NCBI GenBank assembly: GCA_016713325.1
Contig: JADJPJ010000087.1
Location: 248,001-312,000, forward strand
Direction of reading: 5' to 3'
Source of the DNA: Candidatus Flexifilum affinis
Lineage (GTDB): Bacteria > Chloroflexota > Anaerolineae > Aggregatilineales > Phototrophicaceae
DNA length: 64,000 nt
Below are positions 17,863 through 27,268 of the stretch, one piece after another. A program made the position numbers and the translations under genes. Each line of letters starts with the position of its first letter. Position 1 is the stretch's first letter. The notes beneath the pieces are model-generated. The model saw only the letters and a list, made by a program, of their open reading frames with translations, had not been told where the DNA came from and ran no database searches.

Positions 17863-18846
17863 ATGAATCAAATCAGGGAAACACGGATCGGGGCGCGGCT
17901 GACGGCTCTTGACGCGGAACACGTCAGGCAGTTGATGCCGTTTGTGGTGCTCATCGTCCTGGTCATTCTGGTCGGCTTGGTCACGCCGGAATTTCTCGCG
18001 CCGCAGACGCTCATAGTTCTCGCGGCCGACACCGCCACTCTGTTCGTGATGGGCGCCGGAGTGACGTTCGCCATCATGCTCGGCGGGATCGACCTGTCCA
18101 TCGAGGCCGTTGCCTCCTTTGTCAGCGTGGTCGTCGCGCTGGCGCTGCCTCAGTTCGGCTATTTTGCTTTCCTTATCGGCATCGCGGTAGGAATTGGCGC
18201 CGGATTGCTGAATGGCCTTGTGCATGTGCGCCTGCTGCTGCCGTCATTCATCGTGACGCTCGCCGCCGCCGGGGTTTGGACCGGAATCGGTCTGCTCATC
18301 TCGAACGCGACCTCTGTGCCCATCAGCGCAGCGGATCGCGCGCTGACAACCTGGGTTACCGCCGACACGCTGGGCATACCGAACGAGCTGTTCATCGCCG
18401 CACTCGTCCTGGCTTTCGCCCTGTTCATTCAGCATTACACGCCCTTTGGACGGTACAGCCGCGCCATCGGGTCCGGCGAAGCGGCGACCTGGGCCTCTGG
18501 CGTCAACGTCCCCATGAACAAGATCATCGCCCTTGCCATCTCCAGTGGGTTGGCGGGGTTGGCCGGCGTCATGCTCGCCTGCCGCCTGTCGAGCGGCGGA
18601 CCGCGCATTGCCGACCAATTCTTGCTTCCGGCGATCGCGACCGTCGTGGTCGGCGGTACGTCGATTTCGGGCGGTGTGGGGAGCGTATGGCGCACCGTGC
18701 TCGGTGCGCTGATCATCACCGTCATTCGGACGGGAATGAACTTTGTCGGCGTCGACGCGTTTGCGCAGCAGATTGTCTTCGGGATCGTCCTGATCATCGC
18801 TGTTGGCATGACGATCGACCGAAGCAAGATGCCAATTATCAAGTAG
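17863..18846 (+). CDS. Sugar ABC transporter permease, second subunit
   Basis: 327 residues, BPD_transp_2 family. Conserved points are FAIMLGGIDLSIEAVASF, VRLLLPSFIVTLAAAGVW, AIGSGEAATWASGVNVP and VVGGTSISGGVGSVWRT. It starts 23 bases after the ATPase stop with AGAGGAAA upstream. It probably pairs with the permease encoded at 15270. This makes the operon binding protein, permease, ATPase, permease, similar in content to rhamnose-type importers, which also use two different permeases. Confidence 0.92.
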   Translation: MNQIRETRIGARLTALDAEHVRQLMPFVVLIVLVILVGLVTPEFLAPQTLIVLAADTATLFVMGAGVTFAIMLGGIDLSIEAVASFVSVVVALALPQFGYFAFLIGIAVGIGAGLLNGLVHVRLLLPSFIVTLAAAGVWTGIGLLISNATSVPISAADRALTTWVTADTLGIPNELFIAALVLAFALFIQHYTPFGRYSRAIGSGEAATWASGVNVPMNKIIALAISSGLAGLAGVMLACRLSSGGPRIADQFLLPAIATVVVGGTSISGGVGSVWRTVLGALIITVIRTGMNFVGVDAFAQQIVFGIVLIIAVGMTIDRSKMPIIK

Positions 18847-18936
18847 CAGCCGGGGCAAACTCGATCTACAGTCAATGCGGATTGATTGGGGTTGCGGACT
18901 GCTGCGGCCCGATTGCCAGACAGGGAGCACTGAAAG

Positions 18937-19731
18937 ATGGATTTGCAGTTGAAAGACAAGGTAGCCGCAATTACCGGAGGCAGCGTCGGTATTGGCCTTG
19001 CGATTGCGGAAGGCCTGGCGCAGGAAGGCGTGCACGTCGCCCTGGCGGCGCGCAATGCCGAGCGCGTGCAGGCCAAAGCCGCGGAGATTGCGAGCAAATA
19101 TGGAGTGAAGGCGATCGGCGTACCGGCTGACGTGAGCCGTGCGGATGATTGCGATCGCTTCGTCCAGGAGATCGAGCGGGCGTTTGGCGGCGTCGATATT
19201 CTGATCAACAACGCCGGCACGGGCAGCGAAGAGAAAATAATGGACGCGCCCGATGACAAATGGCAGTACTACTGGGAACTGCACGTGATGGCGGCCGTTC
19301 GGCTGTCCCGAGCCGTCGCTCCGATGATGCAGGCGCGAGGCGGCGGGATCATCCTCAACAATGCCTCGATCTGCGCGAGTCAGCCGCTGGGCTACGAGCC
19401 TATCTACAACACGACCAAGGCGGCTCTGGTTATGTTCTCGAAGTGCCTCGCCAACGAACTGATACCGAGCAACATCCGCGTGAACACCGTCAACCCCGGG
19501 TTGGTCATGACACCGGACTGGCGCAAGACGGCGACTCTGCTCACCCAGAACACGTCGCAGACACCGGATGAGTATCTCGACAAGATCGCCAAGGACAATG
19601 CCCCGATCGGCCGGTTCGCAACACCTGAGGAAGTAGCCGACTTCTTTGTCTTCCTCTGCTCGCCGCGCGCCAGCTATTCGGTTGGCTCGACCTATTATGT
19701 CGACGGCGGCTGGTTGAACGTAATCACCTGA
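18937..19731 (+). CDS. Short-chain dehydrogenase/reductase (SDR)
   Basis: 264 residues, classical SDR. The cofactor motif is TGGSVGIG (13-20), the NNAG motif is at 91-94, and the catalytic set is a serine in NNASICAS (144 or 147), Tyr157 and Lys161 (YNTTK). The C-terminal YSVGSTYYVDGGW is typical. AARN after the second beta strand favours NADP or mixed use. As the last gene of a sugar operon it may oxidise the imported sugar at C1 or reduce a ketose intermediate. It is followed by an intrinsic terminator. The substrate is not known. Confidence 0.88.
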   Translation: MDLQLKDKVAAITGGSVGIGLAIAEGLAQEGVHVALAARNAERVQAKAAEIASKYGVKAIGVPADVSRADDCDRFVQEIERAFGGVDILINNAGTGSEEKIMDAPDDKWQYYWELHVMAAVRLSRAVAPMMQARGGGIILNNASICASQPLGYEPIYNTTKAALVMFSKCLANELIPSNIRVNTVNPGLVMTPDWRKTATLLTQNTSQTPDEYLDKIAKDNAPIGRFATPEEVADFFVFLCSPRASYSVGSTYYVDGGWLNVIT

Positions 19732-19780
19732 TCGGGAGCGGATGGTCAGGGGCTTTTCAGCGACCCATTAGAGTACATCG

Positions 19781-19811
19781 GAAGCGCCAGGTCGATCTGA
19801 CCTGGCGCTTC
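19781..19811 (+). terminator. Intrinsic terminator of the second sugar operon
   Basis: Perfect 13-base stem GAAGCGCCAGGTC (19781-19793) with 19799-19811, loop GATCT, followed by TCTTTCTGTC. Confidence 0.88.
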
Positions 19812-19862
19812 TCTTTCTGTCTGGCGGTGACGCCGATGACCAGCATGAAGCGAGGTCCTGGA

Positions 19863-19891
19863 TTGTGCCGACGAGGCGCAGTCGGTATAAC
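19863..19891 (+). promoter_or_regulatory. Promoter candidate for P-type ATPase gene
   Basis: TTGTGC at 19863-19868 and TATAAC at 19886-19891 with a 17-base spacer, 37 bases before the start at 19928. Confidence 0.45.
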
Positions 19892-19927
19892 TGTGCTGTT
19901 TGCTTTCGCGGAGGACCAGGACAGCCG

Positions 19928-22492
19928 ATGCTCAGTACCGATACTCACCAACAGATCATCCCACAGTCCGGCTTAACCGAAGTCGAGGCGACCCGTCGCC
20001 GGCAGCAGGGTCAGGGCAACACCATCGCCCTCAAGACGAGCCGTACCTACAGCCAGATCGTTCGCGGCAACGTCATCAACGCCATCAACATCATTCTTTT
20101 CGGACTTGGGGCGGTGATGGTGGCGATCGGCCGTGTCGGCGACGCGGCCACCAGTGTTGGGCTGGTTGGCATGAATATGGTGATTGGCATCTTTCAGGAG
20201 GTGCGCGCCAAGCGCCAGCTCGACCGCATCGCGCTGCTGACGCGTCCCCGCGTAACGGTCATTCGTGACGGCCAGGCGCGTGAGATCGATCCGAACCAGG
20301 TGGTCCTGGGCGATTTGATCAAGGTCAATCCCGGCGACCAGATCGTCGTTGATGGGGTGGTCGTCGGCGAAAGCAATGCCGAGATGGACGAATCGCTGCT
20401 GACGGGCGAAGCGGATCTGATTCAGAAAGCGGCTGGTGACGAAATCCTCTCGGGCAGCTTCTGCGTATCCGGCGGGGCGCACTACACCGTTACGCGCGTC
20501 GGCAATGACAGCTTCGCCAACAAGCTCACCGCCAGTGCCCGCGAGTTCCAGCAGGTGCAGACGCCGCTGCAAAAGGAAATCAACCTCATCCTGCGCTTCC
20601 TGATGGCGCTGGCGGTCTTCCTCGGTATCCAACTGCTCTTCGCCACCATTCTGTCGGAAACGCCGTTCATGCGTCAGGTGCAGTTCGCGTCCGTCATCAT
20701 CGGGCTCGTGCCCAACGGTCTGTTCTTCATGGTCATTCTGGCCTACGCGATGGGCGCCGTGCGCATTGTACGGCAGGGCGCCCTGGTGCAGCAGTCCAAC
20801 GCCGTGGAAAGCCTGAGCCGTGTGACCGTCCTGTGCACCGACAAAACCGGAACCCTCACCGCCAATCGCATCGTCTACGAGGCCGTGCATCCCTTCGAGA
20901 AGGGCAGAGCCGACATCGAGCGGCTGCTGGCCGACGTCGTCCGCAGCCAGTCGGCGACTAACAAGACCAGTGAAGCGCTTCTCGCAAGCCTTGCCGGCGA
21001 AAAGCGCCCGCTGCTTGATGAGGTGCCATTTTCATCCCGCCTCAAATGGAGCGCGGTGGCATTTGACCAACCGGCGCTCAAGGGGGTGTACGTCATTGGC
21101 GCTCTGGAGATGCTCCGCGTGCATATCAAGACCCTCCCGGATGGGGCGGATGAGACGTTGACGGTCCTGGCCGACGAAGGAAAGCGCGTTCTGACCTTCG
21201 CGTTCAATCCTGAACCGAGCCGGCTGCATGATGAGGTCGGCGGCGTTGTCCTGCCCGATCTGTCTCTGCTGGGCTTTGTCACCTTCACGGACGAGCTGCG
21301 CCCACATCTGCAGCAGACACTCAACGCCTTCCGGGAGAATGGGATCACCGTCAAGGTGATCTCTGGCGACAACCCGCAGACCGTTGCCGCACTGGCCAAA
21401 CAGGCGGGCTTCCCTGGCGACCTGACCTATGTCTCCGGTCCGGATCTGGCGACCATGTCTCCCGCGGAATTCGAGCACGCAGCCGTCGAGAGCACGGTTT
21501 TCGGCCGCATCACGCCGGAACAGAAGGAGGCGCTCGTCGACGCCCTGAAGGCGCAGGGCCACTATGTAGCCATGATGGGCGACGGGGTCAACGACGTGCT
21601 TTCGCTCAAAAAGGCCGACATCGGTATCGCCATGCAGAGCGGCAGCAGCGCGACTCGCAATGTCGCGGACATGATCCTGATGGGCGACTCGTTTGAGGCG
21701 CTGCCGCCGGCTTTCACCGAAGGCCAGCGAATCATCAATGGCATGAAGGACATCCTGCGTCTGTTTCTGACCCGCGTGGCCTACACGGCGCTTTTGATTA
21801 TCGGGGTCAGCTTGCTCAACCTCGGGTTCCCGCTGGTGCCCAAGCACAATGCCCTCCTATCCCTGTTCGTCGTCGGCATTCCGACCCTCGTGCTGGCGCT
21901 CTGGGCGAGACCCGGCGCGCTGCCGAAGGGTAGTCTGCTGCGCGAGATCACCCACTTCGTGATTCCTGCCGCCCTGGTGACGTACATCTTCGGCATGGTG
22001 ATCTACGTAGGCGCCGCGTTCATGACCGTGGTGATGGAAAGCCAGGTGGACGTTACGCCGGAGATGATCGATTCCTTTGAGCGTTACGCGGGCATCGACT
22101 ACGACATCGCCACGTCCGATGAGTTCCTGGGTGAGGTCGCGGTGCTGGCCGCACAGACGGCCCTGACCTCTTTCCTGGTCTATTCCGGCTTGCTGCTGGT
22201 CGTGTTTGTCGAGCCGCCCATTAAATGGTTTGTGGGTGGAGACGAATTCAGCGGCGATTGGCGGCCTACGCTGATCGCCGGCGGTCTGGGGATTGGTTTC
22301 TTCGCCATCTTGCTGATCGAGCCGCTGCGCACGTTCGCGGAGCTGCTGGCGCTTCCCTGGTGGGGGCACCTTCTGATCCTCGTGGTCACCGCGATCTGGA
22401 TGCTCGTGCTGCGGACGGCCTGGCGCAAGGACTGGCTGGGCTATTTCACCGGCAGCAAAACCCTGCATCCCCGTCCGGCGAAGATCAGATGA
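19928..22492 (+). CDS. Cation-transporting P-type ATPase (CtpE-like)
   Basis: 854 residues from the ATG at 19928. P-type hallmarks are the LLTGEAD actuator loop (about 157-163), CTDKTGTL with the phosphorylated Asp305, TPEQKEALVDAL and GDGVND. Membrane segments occur near residues 55-95, 220-285 and in the C-terminal third. The layout and the M6 segment NLGFPLVPKHNALLSL with VVGIPTLVLAL resemble the actinobacterial CtpE branch, reported to move calcium. In M4 the usual PEGL motif is replaced by VPNGLFFM, so the ion-binding glutamate is absent and specificity may differ. The gene stands alone between a terminator and a convergent operon. Confidence 0.88.
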   Translation: MLSTDTHQQIIPQSGLTEVEATRRRQQGQGNTIALKTSRTYSQIVRGNVINAINIILFGLGAVMVAIGRVGDAATSVGLVGMNMVIGIFQEVRAKRQLDRIALLTRPRVTVIRDGQAREIDPNQVVLGDLIKVNPGDQIVVDGVVVGESNAEMDESLLTGEADLIQKAAGDEILSGSFCVSGGAHYTVTRVGNDSFANKLTASAREFQQVQTPLQKEINLILRFLMALAVFLGIQLLFATILSETPFMRQVQFASVIIGLVPNGLFFMVILAYAMGAVRIVRQGALVQQSNAVESLSRVTVLCTDKTGTLTANRIVYEAVHPFEKGRADIERLLADVVRSQSATNKTSEALLASLAGEKRPLLDEVPFSSRLKWSAVAFDQPALKGVYVIGALEMLRVHIKTLPDGADETLTVLADEGKRVLTFAFNPEPSRLHDEVGGVVLPDLSLLGFVTFTDELRPHLQQTLNAFRENGITVKVISGDNPQTVAALAKQAGFPGDLTYVSGPDLATMSPAEFEHAAVESTVFGRITPEQKEALVDALKAQGHYVAMMGDGVNDVLSLKKADIGIAMQSGSSATRNVADMILMGDSFEALPPAFTEGQRIINGMKDILRLFLTRVAYTALLIIGVSLLNLGFPLVPKHNALLSLFVVGIPTLVLALWARPGALPKGSLLREITHFVIPAALVTYIFGMVIYVGAAFMTVVMESQVDVTPEMIDSFERYAGIDYDIATSDEFLGEVAVLAAQTALTSFLVYSGLLLVVFVEPPIKWFVGGDEFSGDWRPTLIAGGLGIGFFAILLIEPLRTFAELLALPWWGHLLILVVTAIWMLVLRTAWRKDWLGYFTGSKTLHPRPAKIR

Positions 22493-22497
22493 GATGC

Positions 22498-22533
22498 GCG
22501 GGCTGGCGGTGGTCGCCATCGCCGCCAGTCCGC
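22498..22533. terminator. Hairpin between convergent genes
   Basis: 12-base stem (22498-22509 GCGGGCTGGCGG with 22522-22533, one G-U pair) directly after the ATPase stop at 22492 and before the opposing stop at 22571. No U tract, so termination is plausible but not certain. Confidence 0.5.
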
Positions 22534-22570
22534 GGTGGAGCGTGTTGCTTCTGGAAGGTAAGGCAGCCTG

Positions 22571-24230
22571 TCATCGGGAGAAGATCCAGCGCCATTCGTA
22601 GGCTTTCAGGCCGACGGCGTTTGCCGGCTCGAGCCTCACGGTCTGCGATCGGTCGCTGAAATTGAACAGCGCGGTCGTCCGCTCCTGGCCATCGGGGGCG
22701 GTGCGTTCCAACGACAAGACTGCTCCGTTGTTGAGCGACTCCGCGCGCTGAGACCCCAACGGATGGAAGGAAGCATGTTCGCGCCTCGCCTGCACCAGAG
22801 CAGCGTAGGCGGTGAAAAGACGGGCCCGGAAGTTCCCGGGGTCGTTAAGCTCGGCGGCGACCTGATCGGCGTTCAGCTTCTCCCGGTTGATCGCCCGGTT
22901 GTAGCCCAGCCGCTCCAGACCGGCATCATCGTTTCGTGACCCAAGCAGGCTGTGAACGTAAATGGCCGGGACGCCGGCCAGCGACAGCATGACCGCCTGT
23001 GTCAGCAGAAAGCGCGCGATATGGTCGCCAGTCGAGATTCCGACTGCGCCGGTGGCATCGACATAGCTGATGTTGAGCTCATATGGCTTCTTGCCCCCAT
23101 CGGGGAGCGCGCGATAGCTGACTCGTCCTCCGTTGGCCTCCACATGATCGATCATCTGCGCCAGCTCATCGGCCGACAAAATGCCCTCGACCGGTCGAAC
23201 GCCAATGCCGTCATGCGAGGCGGTGAAGTTGAAGAAGGTTGTGTGTTCTGTCGGGGCGGGCAGGCTGTTGATCCAGTCCGCAAGCTTCGCGGCGTTCCCG
23301 GTGATCATCGTGTGCAGCAGCAGCGGCGGCAGGGTGAAGTTGTAGACCAGCTGCGCTTCGTCTGCGCCTAGATACGAAACGTTCTCTTCATGCGGGACGT
23401 TGGTCTCGGTGATCAGGATCACATGCGGCGCGACCCGGTCGAGCGCGGCGCGAAGAAGGCGGATGACCGCGTGCGTCTGGGGCAGGTGCAGACTGCTCGA
23501 TCCGGCAACCTTCCACATGAAGGCAATCGCGTCCAGTCGGATGACCTGCGCCCCTTGTTCGACGTAGTACAGAAGAACGTCGAGGATGCGCAGTAATGTC
23601 GTGGGAGCCCGGTAATCGAGATCGACCTGATCGTCGCTGAAGGTCGTCCACACGTGCACCGTCTCGCCATTGGCTTTAGTGAACGGGGTGAGGAGCGGCG
23701 ATGTGCGCGGGCGTACCACATCGCGCAGATCCGTCTGCGGCGATTCAGTCATGAACAGATTCGCAAACGACGGATCGTCCGCGAGGAAAGCCCTGAACCA
23801 CTCACTCTTGGCCGACATGTGATTGATCACCGCGTCGAACATCGTCCGGTAATCGCGGCTCAGACCGCGAACATCCTCCCAGGTGCCGAGCGCCGGGTTG
23901 ACGGCGTAATAGTCGATCACTGAGAAGCCATCGTCCGAGGAGTATGGGTAGAACGGCAGGATGTGTACCGTATCGATCAGGTCAGCTGGCTGATCGTGCC
24001 GCAGGTGATCGTTCAGGAAACGGTGCAGGGTGCGCAAGGGTGGTTTCTCCCTCACGTCGCAGCGAGTCGCCGTAGGTGATGAGCGTGACAGTCTTCTCGG
24101 AGAAGAACTCCCCTCGAGCAGGAGGCGCTTTGACACGTACAAGCCGCTCTTCGATGGCATCAAAGAGCGGCTGAACGTGATCCGGATAGAGTTGGCTGAG
24201 CAGGAGTCGAATCCGGTCAGAAGGGGTCAT
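22571..24230 (-). CDS. Glucosylglycerate-phosphorylase-like GH13_18 enzyme (one frame break)
   Basis: About 552 residues after repair. The N-terminus starts at 24230 (MTPSDRIRLLLSQLYPD), and the frame changes near 24049-24051, where one fewer base in the CCC run (GGG on the coding strand) joins SLRRE to EKPPLRTLHRFL. Motifs of the sucrose-phosphorylase subfamily are LLPFYPYSSDDGFSVIDY, NHMSAKSEWF, VIRLDAIAFMWK (nucleophile Asp), LITETNVPHEE (acid/base Glu) and ASHDGIG. The ITETNVPH and NHMSAKSEWF segments match, from memory, E. coli YcjM-type glucosylglycerate phosphorylase better than sucrose phosphorylase. The enzyme would split glucosylglycerate with phosphate to glucose 1-phosphate and glycerate. 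Last gene of the operon; it overlaps the glycosyltransferase gene by 14 bases. Confidence 0.82.
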
Positions 24231-25467
24231 CGAAACGCCTCAAGGCCTGTTCCAGCACGCGGCGGGCGACACTGTACGAGAAGTTCTCGATTGCCACGCG
24301 GTAGTTATGCTCCGTCCATTGGTCTCGCAGCGACGCATCATCGATCAGGCGGCGGGTCTGCGCAATGACATCCGGGGTGAGATCATAATTGTACTCCACC
24401 GCCTTGATGCCGCGACTCTTGATGTCGGCCACGTAGACCGGGTAGGTATGCGTGATGAACGCCTTGCGGAAATAGATCATCTCCAGCATGGCATTGCCGA
24501 AACCCTCGTAATCGCTCGGATAGGTGGCGATGTGCGCATGCGGATACACGTCCCACAGCTTATAGACGCGATGTCCGTCTTTCTCTCCCCGTTCCGCGCC
24601 GATATAGTCGCCGATCATCCGGTAGCGGATGCCAGCGCGGTCGGCTTCTTCATGCAGCCAGTCACCGTAGCCGATCGCTTCGTCGCCCTCGTGGCCGGTG
24701 ACCAGCAGAATCAGACGGGGATCATCCAGCTTGCGCACCAATTCGATCGCTTTTTCGATCACTTTGCGGCGGATGATGCGCGTCGGCTGCAGGACAATCC
24801 GATCGGCGTCGCTCAGCCCAATCTCGGAGCGGAAGGTCATGGCATAGTCGTCCGGCGGCGGCGGCGGATTCTCGTAGTCAAAGACGTTCGGCATGTACAG
24901 CGCCGGGATGCCGCGCCAGGTGTACAGACGCTGCTGCATGACCGTGCTGATCACCAGATGACGCACCGATTCCAGCTTCGGGGGGAATGCTTCGTCGAGA
25001 ATGCTCTGGATGCCGTTGGTGATGAAGCGCGTTCGCTCCCAGTAGAAGTCGTGCGAGTGGCACAGCACCTTCAGCCGCGTCCGCCGTGCCAGATCGGCGA
25101 TGGCTACGCCGAGCGAGATGTTCATGGGGATGGCGTTGGTGTTCTGTGAGACGAGCAGGTCGATGTCGTACTCCGCTACAAACGCTTCCAGTTCGGCGCG
25201 CAGCCGATCGGCGCTCGCGTAGATTTCGCGGATCAGGCGAGCGGGCGGATTCGCCGTACTGAACGCCTCATCATGGAGACGCCTGGCGATCGGGTGGGCA
25301 AAGTGCATCTCCGGGACGAGGCGGGCCGGCGGAGTCACCGGATCGAGTTCGCCGGCACAATAGAACGATTCGTGACCCATCTCGCGCAGAAGCGTCACCA
25401 GCTTGGCGACCTCCAGGGTGACGCCGTCGGTGCCCGACAGTCGAGAGGAAACGAAACCGATATTCAT
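24217..25467 (-). CDS. GT4-family glycosyltransferase
   Basis: 416 residues with two Rossmann halves typical of GT-B enzymes. The N-terminal part starts MNIGFVSSRLSGTDGVTLEV, and the C-terminal part holds LQPTRIIRRKVIEKAIELVRKL and the nucleotide-sugar site HIATYPSDYEGFGNAMLEMIYF, with the E-x7-E pattern of GT4. The start overlaps the stop of the glycosidase gene (4 bases), so translation is coupled. Lying between a glycosidase and a glucosylglycerate-phosphorylase-like gene, it may add a sugar to glucosylglycerate, for example mannose to make mannosylglucosylglycerate. That role is inferred from context only; no signal peptide is present, so it acts in the cytoplasm. Confidence 0.8.
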   Translation of the reverse strand: MNIGFVSSRLSGTDGVTLEVAKLVTLLREMGHESFYCAGELDPVTPPARLVPEMHFAHPIARRLHDEAFSTANPPARLIREIYASADRLRAELEAFVAEYDIDLLVSQNTNAIPMNISLGVAIADLARRTRLKVLCHSHDFYWERTRFITNGIQSILDEAFPPKLESVRHLVISTVMQQRLYTWRGIPALYMPNVFDYENPPPPPDDYAMTFRSEIGLSDADRIVLQPTRIIRRKVIEKAIELVRKLDDPRLILLVTGHEGDEAIGYGDWLHEEADRAGIRYRMIGDYIGAERGEKDGHRVYKLWDVYPHAHIATYPSDYEGFGNAMLEMIYFRKAFITHTYPVYVADIKSRGIKAVEYNYDLTPDVIAQTRRLIDDASLRDQWTEHNYRVAIENFSYSVARRVLEQALRRFDDPF

Positions 25468-27257
25468 GGCTTGAAGGCTCCTAGAAGGACACAGGCGTAA
25501 GCGGCATTTGGCCAGGCGAACCAGTGGCGCGAAACGACCTCACCGGTTTCGGGATTATAGGCTTCCGGAAGAGAACCGTCCGGCTGACCAGCGCGGTGCA
25601 GCGATTCTACTGCCCGGCGCTGCCTCGCTTCATCCCCGAGATTTTCCGCGATGATCAGTTCCTGCACGTCGCCCAGCGCCCACGCGGCGCGGGTGTGCAC
25701 CGATCCGAGATGGCCGCCGAAATAAGCTTCTTTGTTGGCGGGCGAGAAGGCAAACTCCATGGTCGCTCGCCAGACGGGATCGCTGTTGTCGCACCATCCC
25801 CACAGAGGCGCGAGCACTGTGGGAAAGTCATTGGCGTCATGATAAAGATGATGGTGGCCTTTGCCGTCGGTGGCATAGGCGTAGATGTGCTTGCCGTCCC
25901 ATTCTGCTGCAAAGTGCTGGTCGACGGCGGTGCGGATCTCGTCCTTCAACGATCCGGTCCCGATCCAGATCCGCTCCAGCTTCACCAGTGTCTTCCAGAA
26001 AAGGATATGGCTGGACAGGTGGTAGGGCAGGGCGATCGGGTCATCGGCAGGCGTCTCGTCGGTCGGGAAGAGCGCGGCGAAATCGGCTCTTCGGGCAAAG
26101 AGCATGTCGAGAGTGGCATAGACTGAGCCTTCGAGCCGCTGAAACGTGGCACGATCGCCTGTCTCCTCGACATATTCCGCCAGTTCGAGCAGCGGAAACA
26201 ACTGCTGATCGAGTTGAAACGCGGGGTCTTTGATCATGCCGTTGGCCAGATAGCAGCGTCCCCAAGCCCCGTTCTTGCGCTGGGCGATTTCGAACATCCA
26301 GATCAGGTGGCGGTGTACGATGTCGCGCATGTCCGCGTGCCAGCTCAGCAGCGCGCGCGCCAGATAATAGGCATCCCGATTCCAGGACAGCAGCAGCAGC
26401 ATATGATCGGTGAGCAGGCACGCGCCTTCGCCGACCGGAATGGCCATGCTCTGACTGTACGCCAGACCACGCCGCGCGACCGAGTCCAACCTGCCAGTGC
26501 TGCCTGCCTCTTCCAGGCGCTTTCCAATCTTCTGCAATTCCTCGCACGCTTCGGCCAGTCGCCCAGGGCTTGGCGGATAAAACGATAGGGCGCGAGTCTG
26601 CGCTTCCAGTGCGTTGCGTCCCGTCGATAGGCAGATTGCGACCTCATCTCCCACCAACGACAGATCGACCCGAACCGCGCCGACCGTCTCCAACTCATAC
26701 GAGTCGCCGCCGAAGGGCGCGACAATGCACACGGCAGCGGGCAGCGCGGGATTTTCAATTGTCCACATGCCGAACGTGCCATGCTGTTCAAAGTTGACGC
26801 TGGTTTCCACCGGCGGTGCAGGGATCACCCCGCCTTCGGTCAACTGCGTGTAAGCGCAGCGCTGCAACGACAGACGCCCAGTGAAACGCGCTGACTTGCC
26901 GTTGAGCCTCCAGCGCTGGTATGCCGTGATGCCGTACACGAAGGTCATGCCGGTGGCGTTCGTACGATCCTGAAAGCGAAGACCCGTCGCAACGTCTGGT
27001 GTGACGCCCGACTGAGCCTGGGTATAGACCCACTTGACCGGCGAGTCGAACTCCACACCAAAACCGTCCAGCGCCGCGAGGCCGGCACGGTACGCGCGCA
27101 CCGCCGGCTGATCGTAGCGCTTGTCATCGGGGAACGGGTCGGCGGTGGTCAGCGTCACATAGCCATGTTCCGGTTGATAGAAGCTGAGCGCGATGATCCG
27201 TCCGTGCGCATCGACGCTGCCATTGATGCCGTTCGCGCCGAAGTCGGCGGGTTTCAT
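25464..27257 (-). CDS. (alpha/alpha)6-barrel glycoside hydrolase, family uncertain
   Basis: 597 residues from the ATG at 27257, 11 bases after the stop of the transporter ATPase gene; an earlier in-frame start lies inside that gene and is not used. The N-terminal half (about 1-270) is beta rich. The C-terminal half looks like an (alpha/alpha)6 barrel with SWNRDAYYLARALLSWH, QRKNGAWGRCYLANG, YHDANDFPTVLAPLWGW and a final VSRHWFAWPNAAYACVLL. These resemble GH15, GH63 and GH125-type enzymes, but I cannot assign one. No signal peptide is seen, so it should act on an imported glycoside, perhaps to release a sugar from a glucosylglycerate derivative. Confidence 0.65.
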   Translation of the reverse strand: MKPADFGANGINGSVDAHGRIIALSFYQPEHGYVTLTTADPFPDDKRYDQPAVRAYRAGLAALDGFGVEFDSPVKWVYTQAQSGVTPDVATGLRFQDRTNATGMTFVYGITAYQRWRLNGKSARFTGRLSLQRCAYTQLTEGGVIPAPPVETSVNFEQHGTFGMWTIENPALPAAVCIVAPFGGDSYELETVGAVRVDLSLVGDEVAICLSTGRNALEAQTRALSFYPPSPGRLAEACEELQKIGKRLEEAGSTGRLDSVARRGLAYSQSMAIPVGEGACLLTDHMLLLLSWNRDAYYLARALLSWHADMRDIVHRHLIWMFEIAQRKNGAWGRCYLANGMIKDPAFQLDQQLFPLLELAEYVEETGDRATFQRLEGSVYATLDMLFARRADFAALFPTDETPADDPIALPYHLSSHILFWKTLVKLERIWIGTGSLKDEIRTAVDQHFAAEWDGKHIYAYATDGKGHHHLYHDANDFPTVLAPLWGWCDNSDPVWRATMEFAFSPANKEAYFGGHLGSVHTRAAWALGDVQELIIAENLGDEARQRRAVESLHRAGQPDGSLPEAYNPETGEVVSRHWFAWPNAAYACVLLGAFKP

Positions 27258-27268
27258 GCCGGCACCTG

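Noticed and set aside
22571..24230. Pseudogene call for the phosphorylase
   Set aside because: Both sides of the break are highly conserved and one base repairs it, in line with eleven similar breaks in the window.
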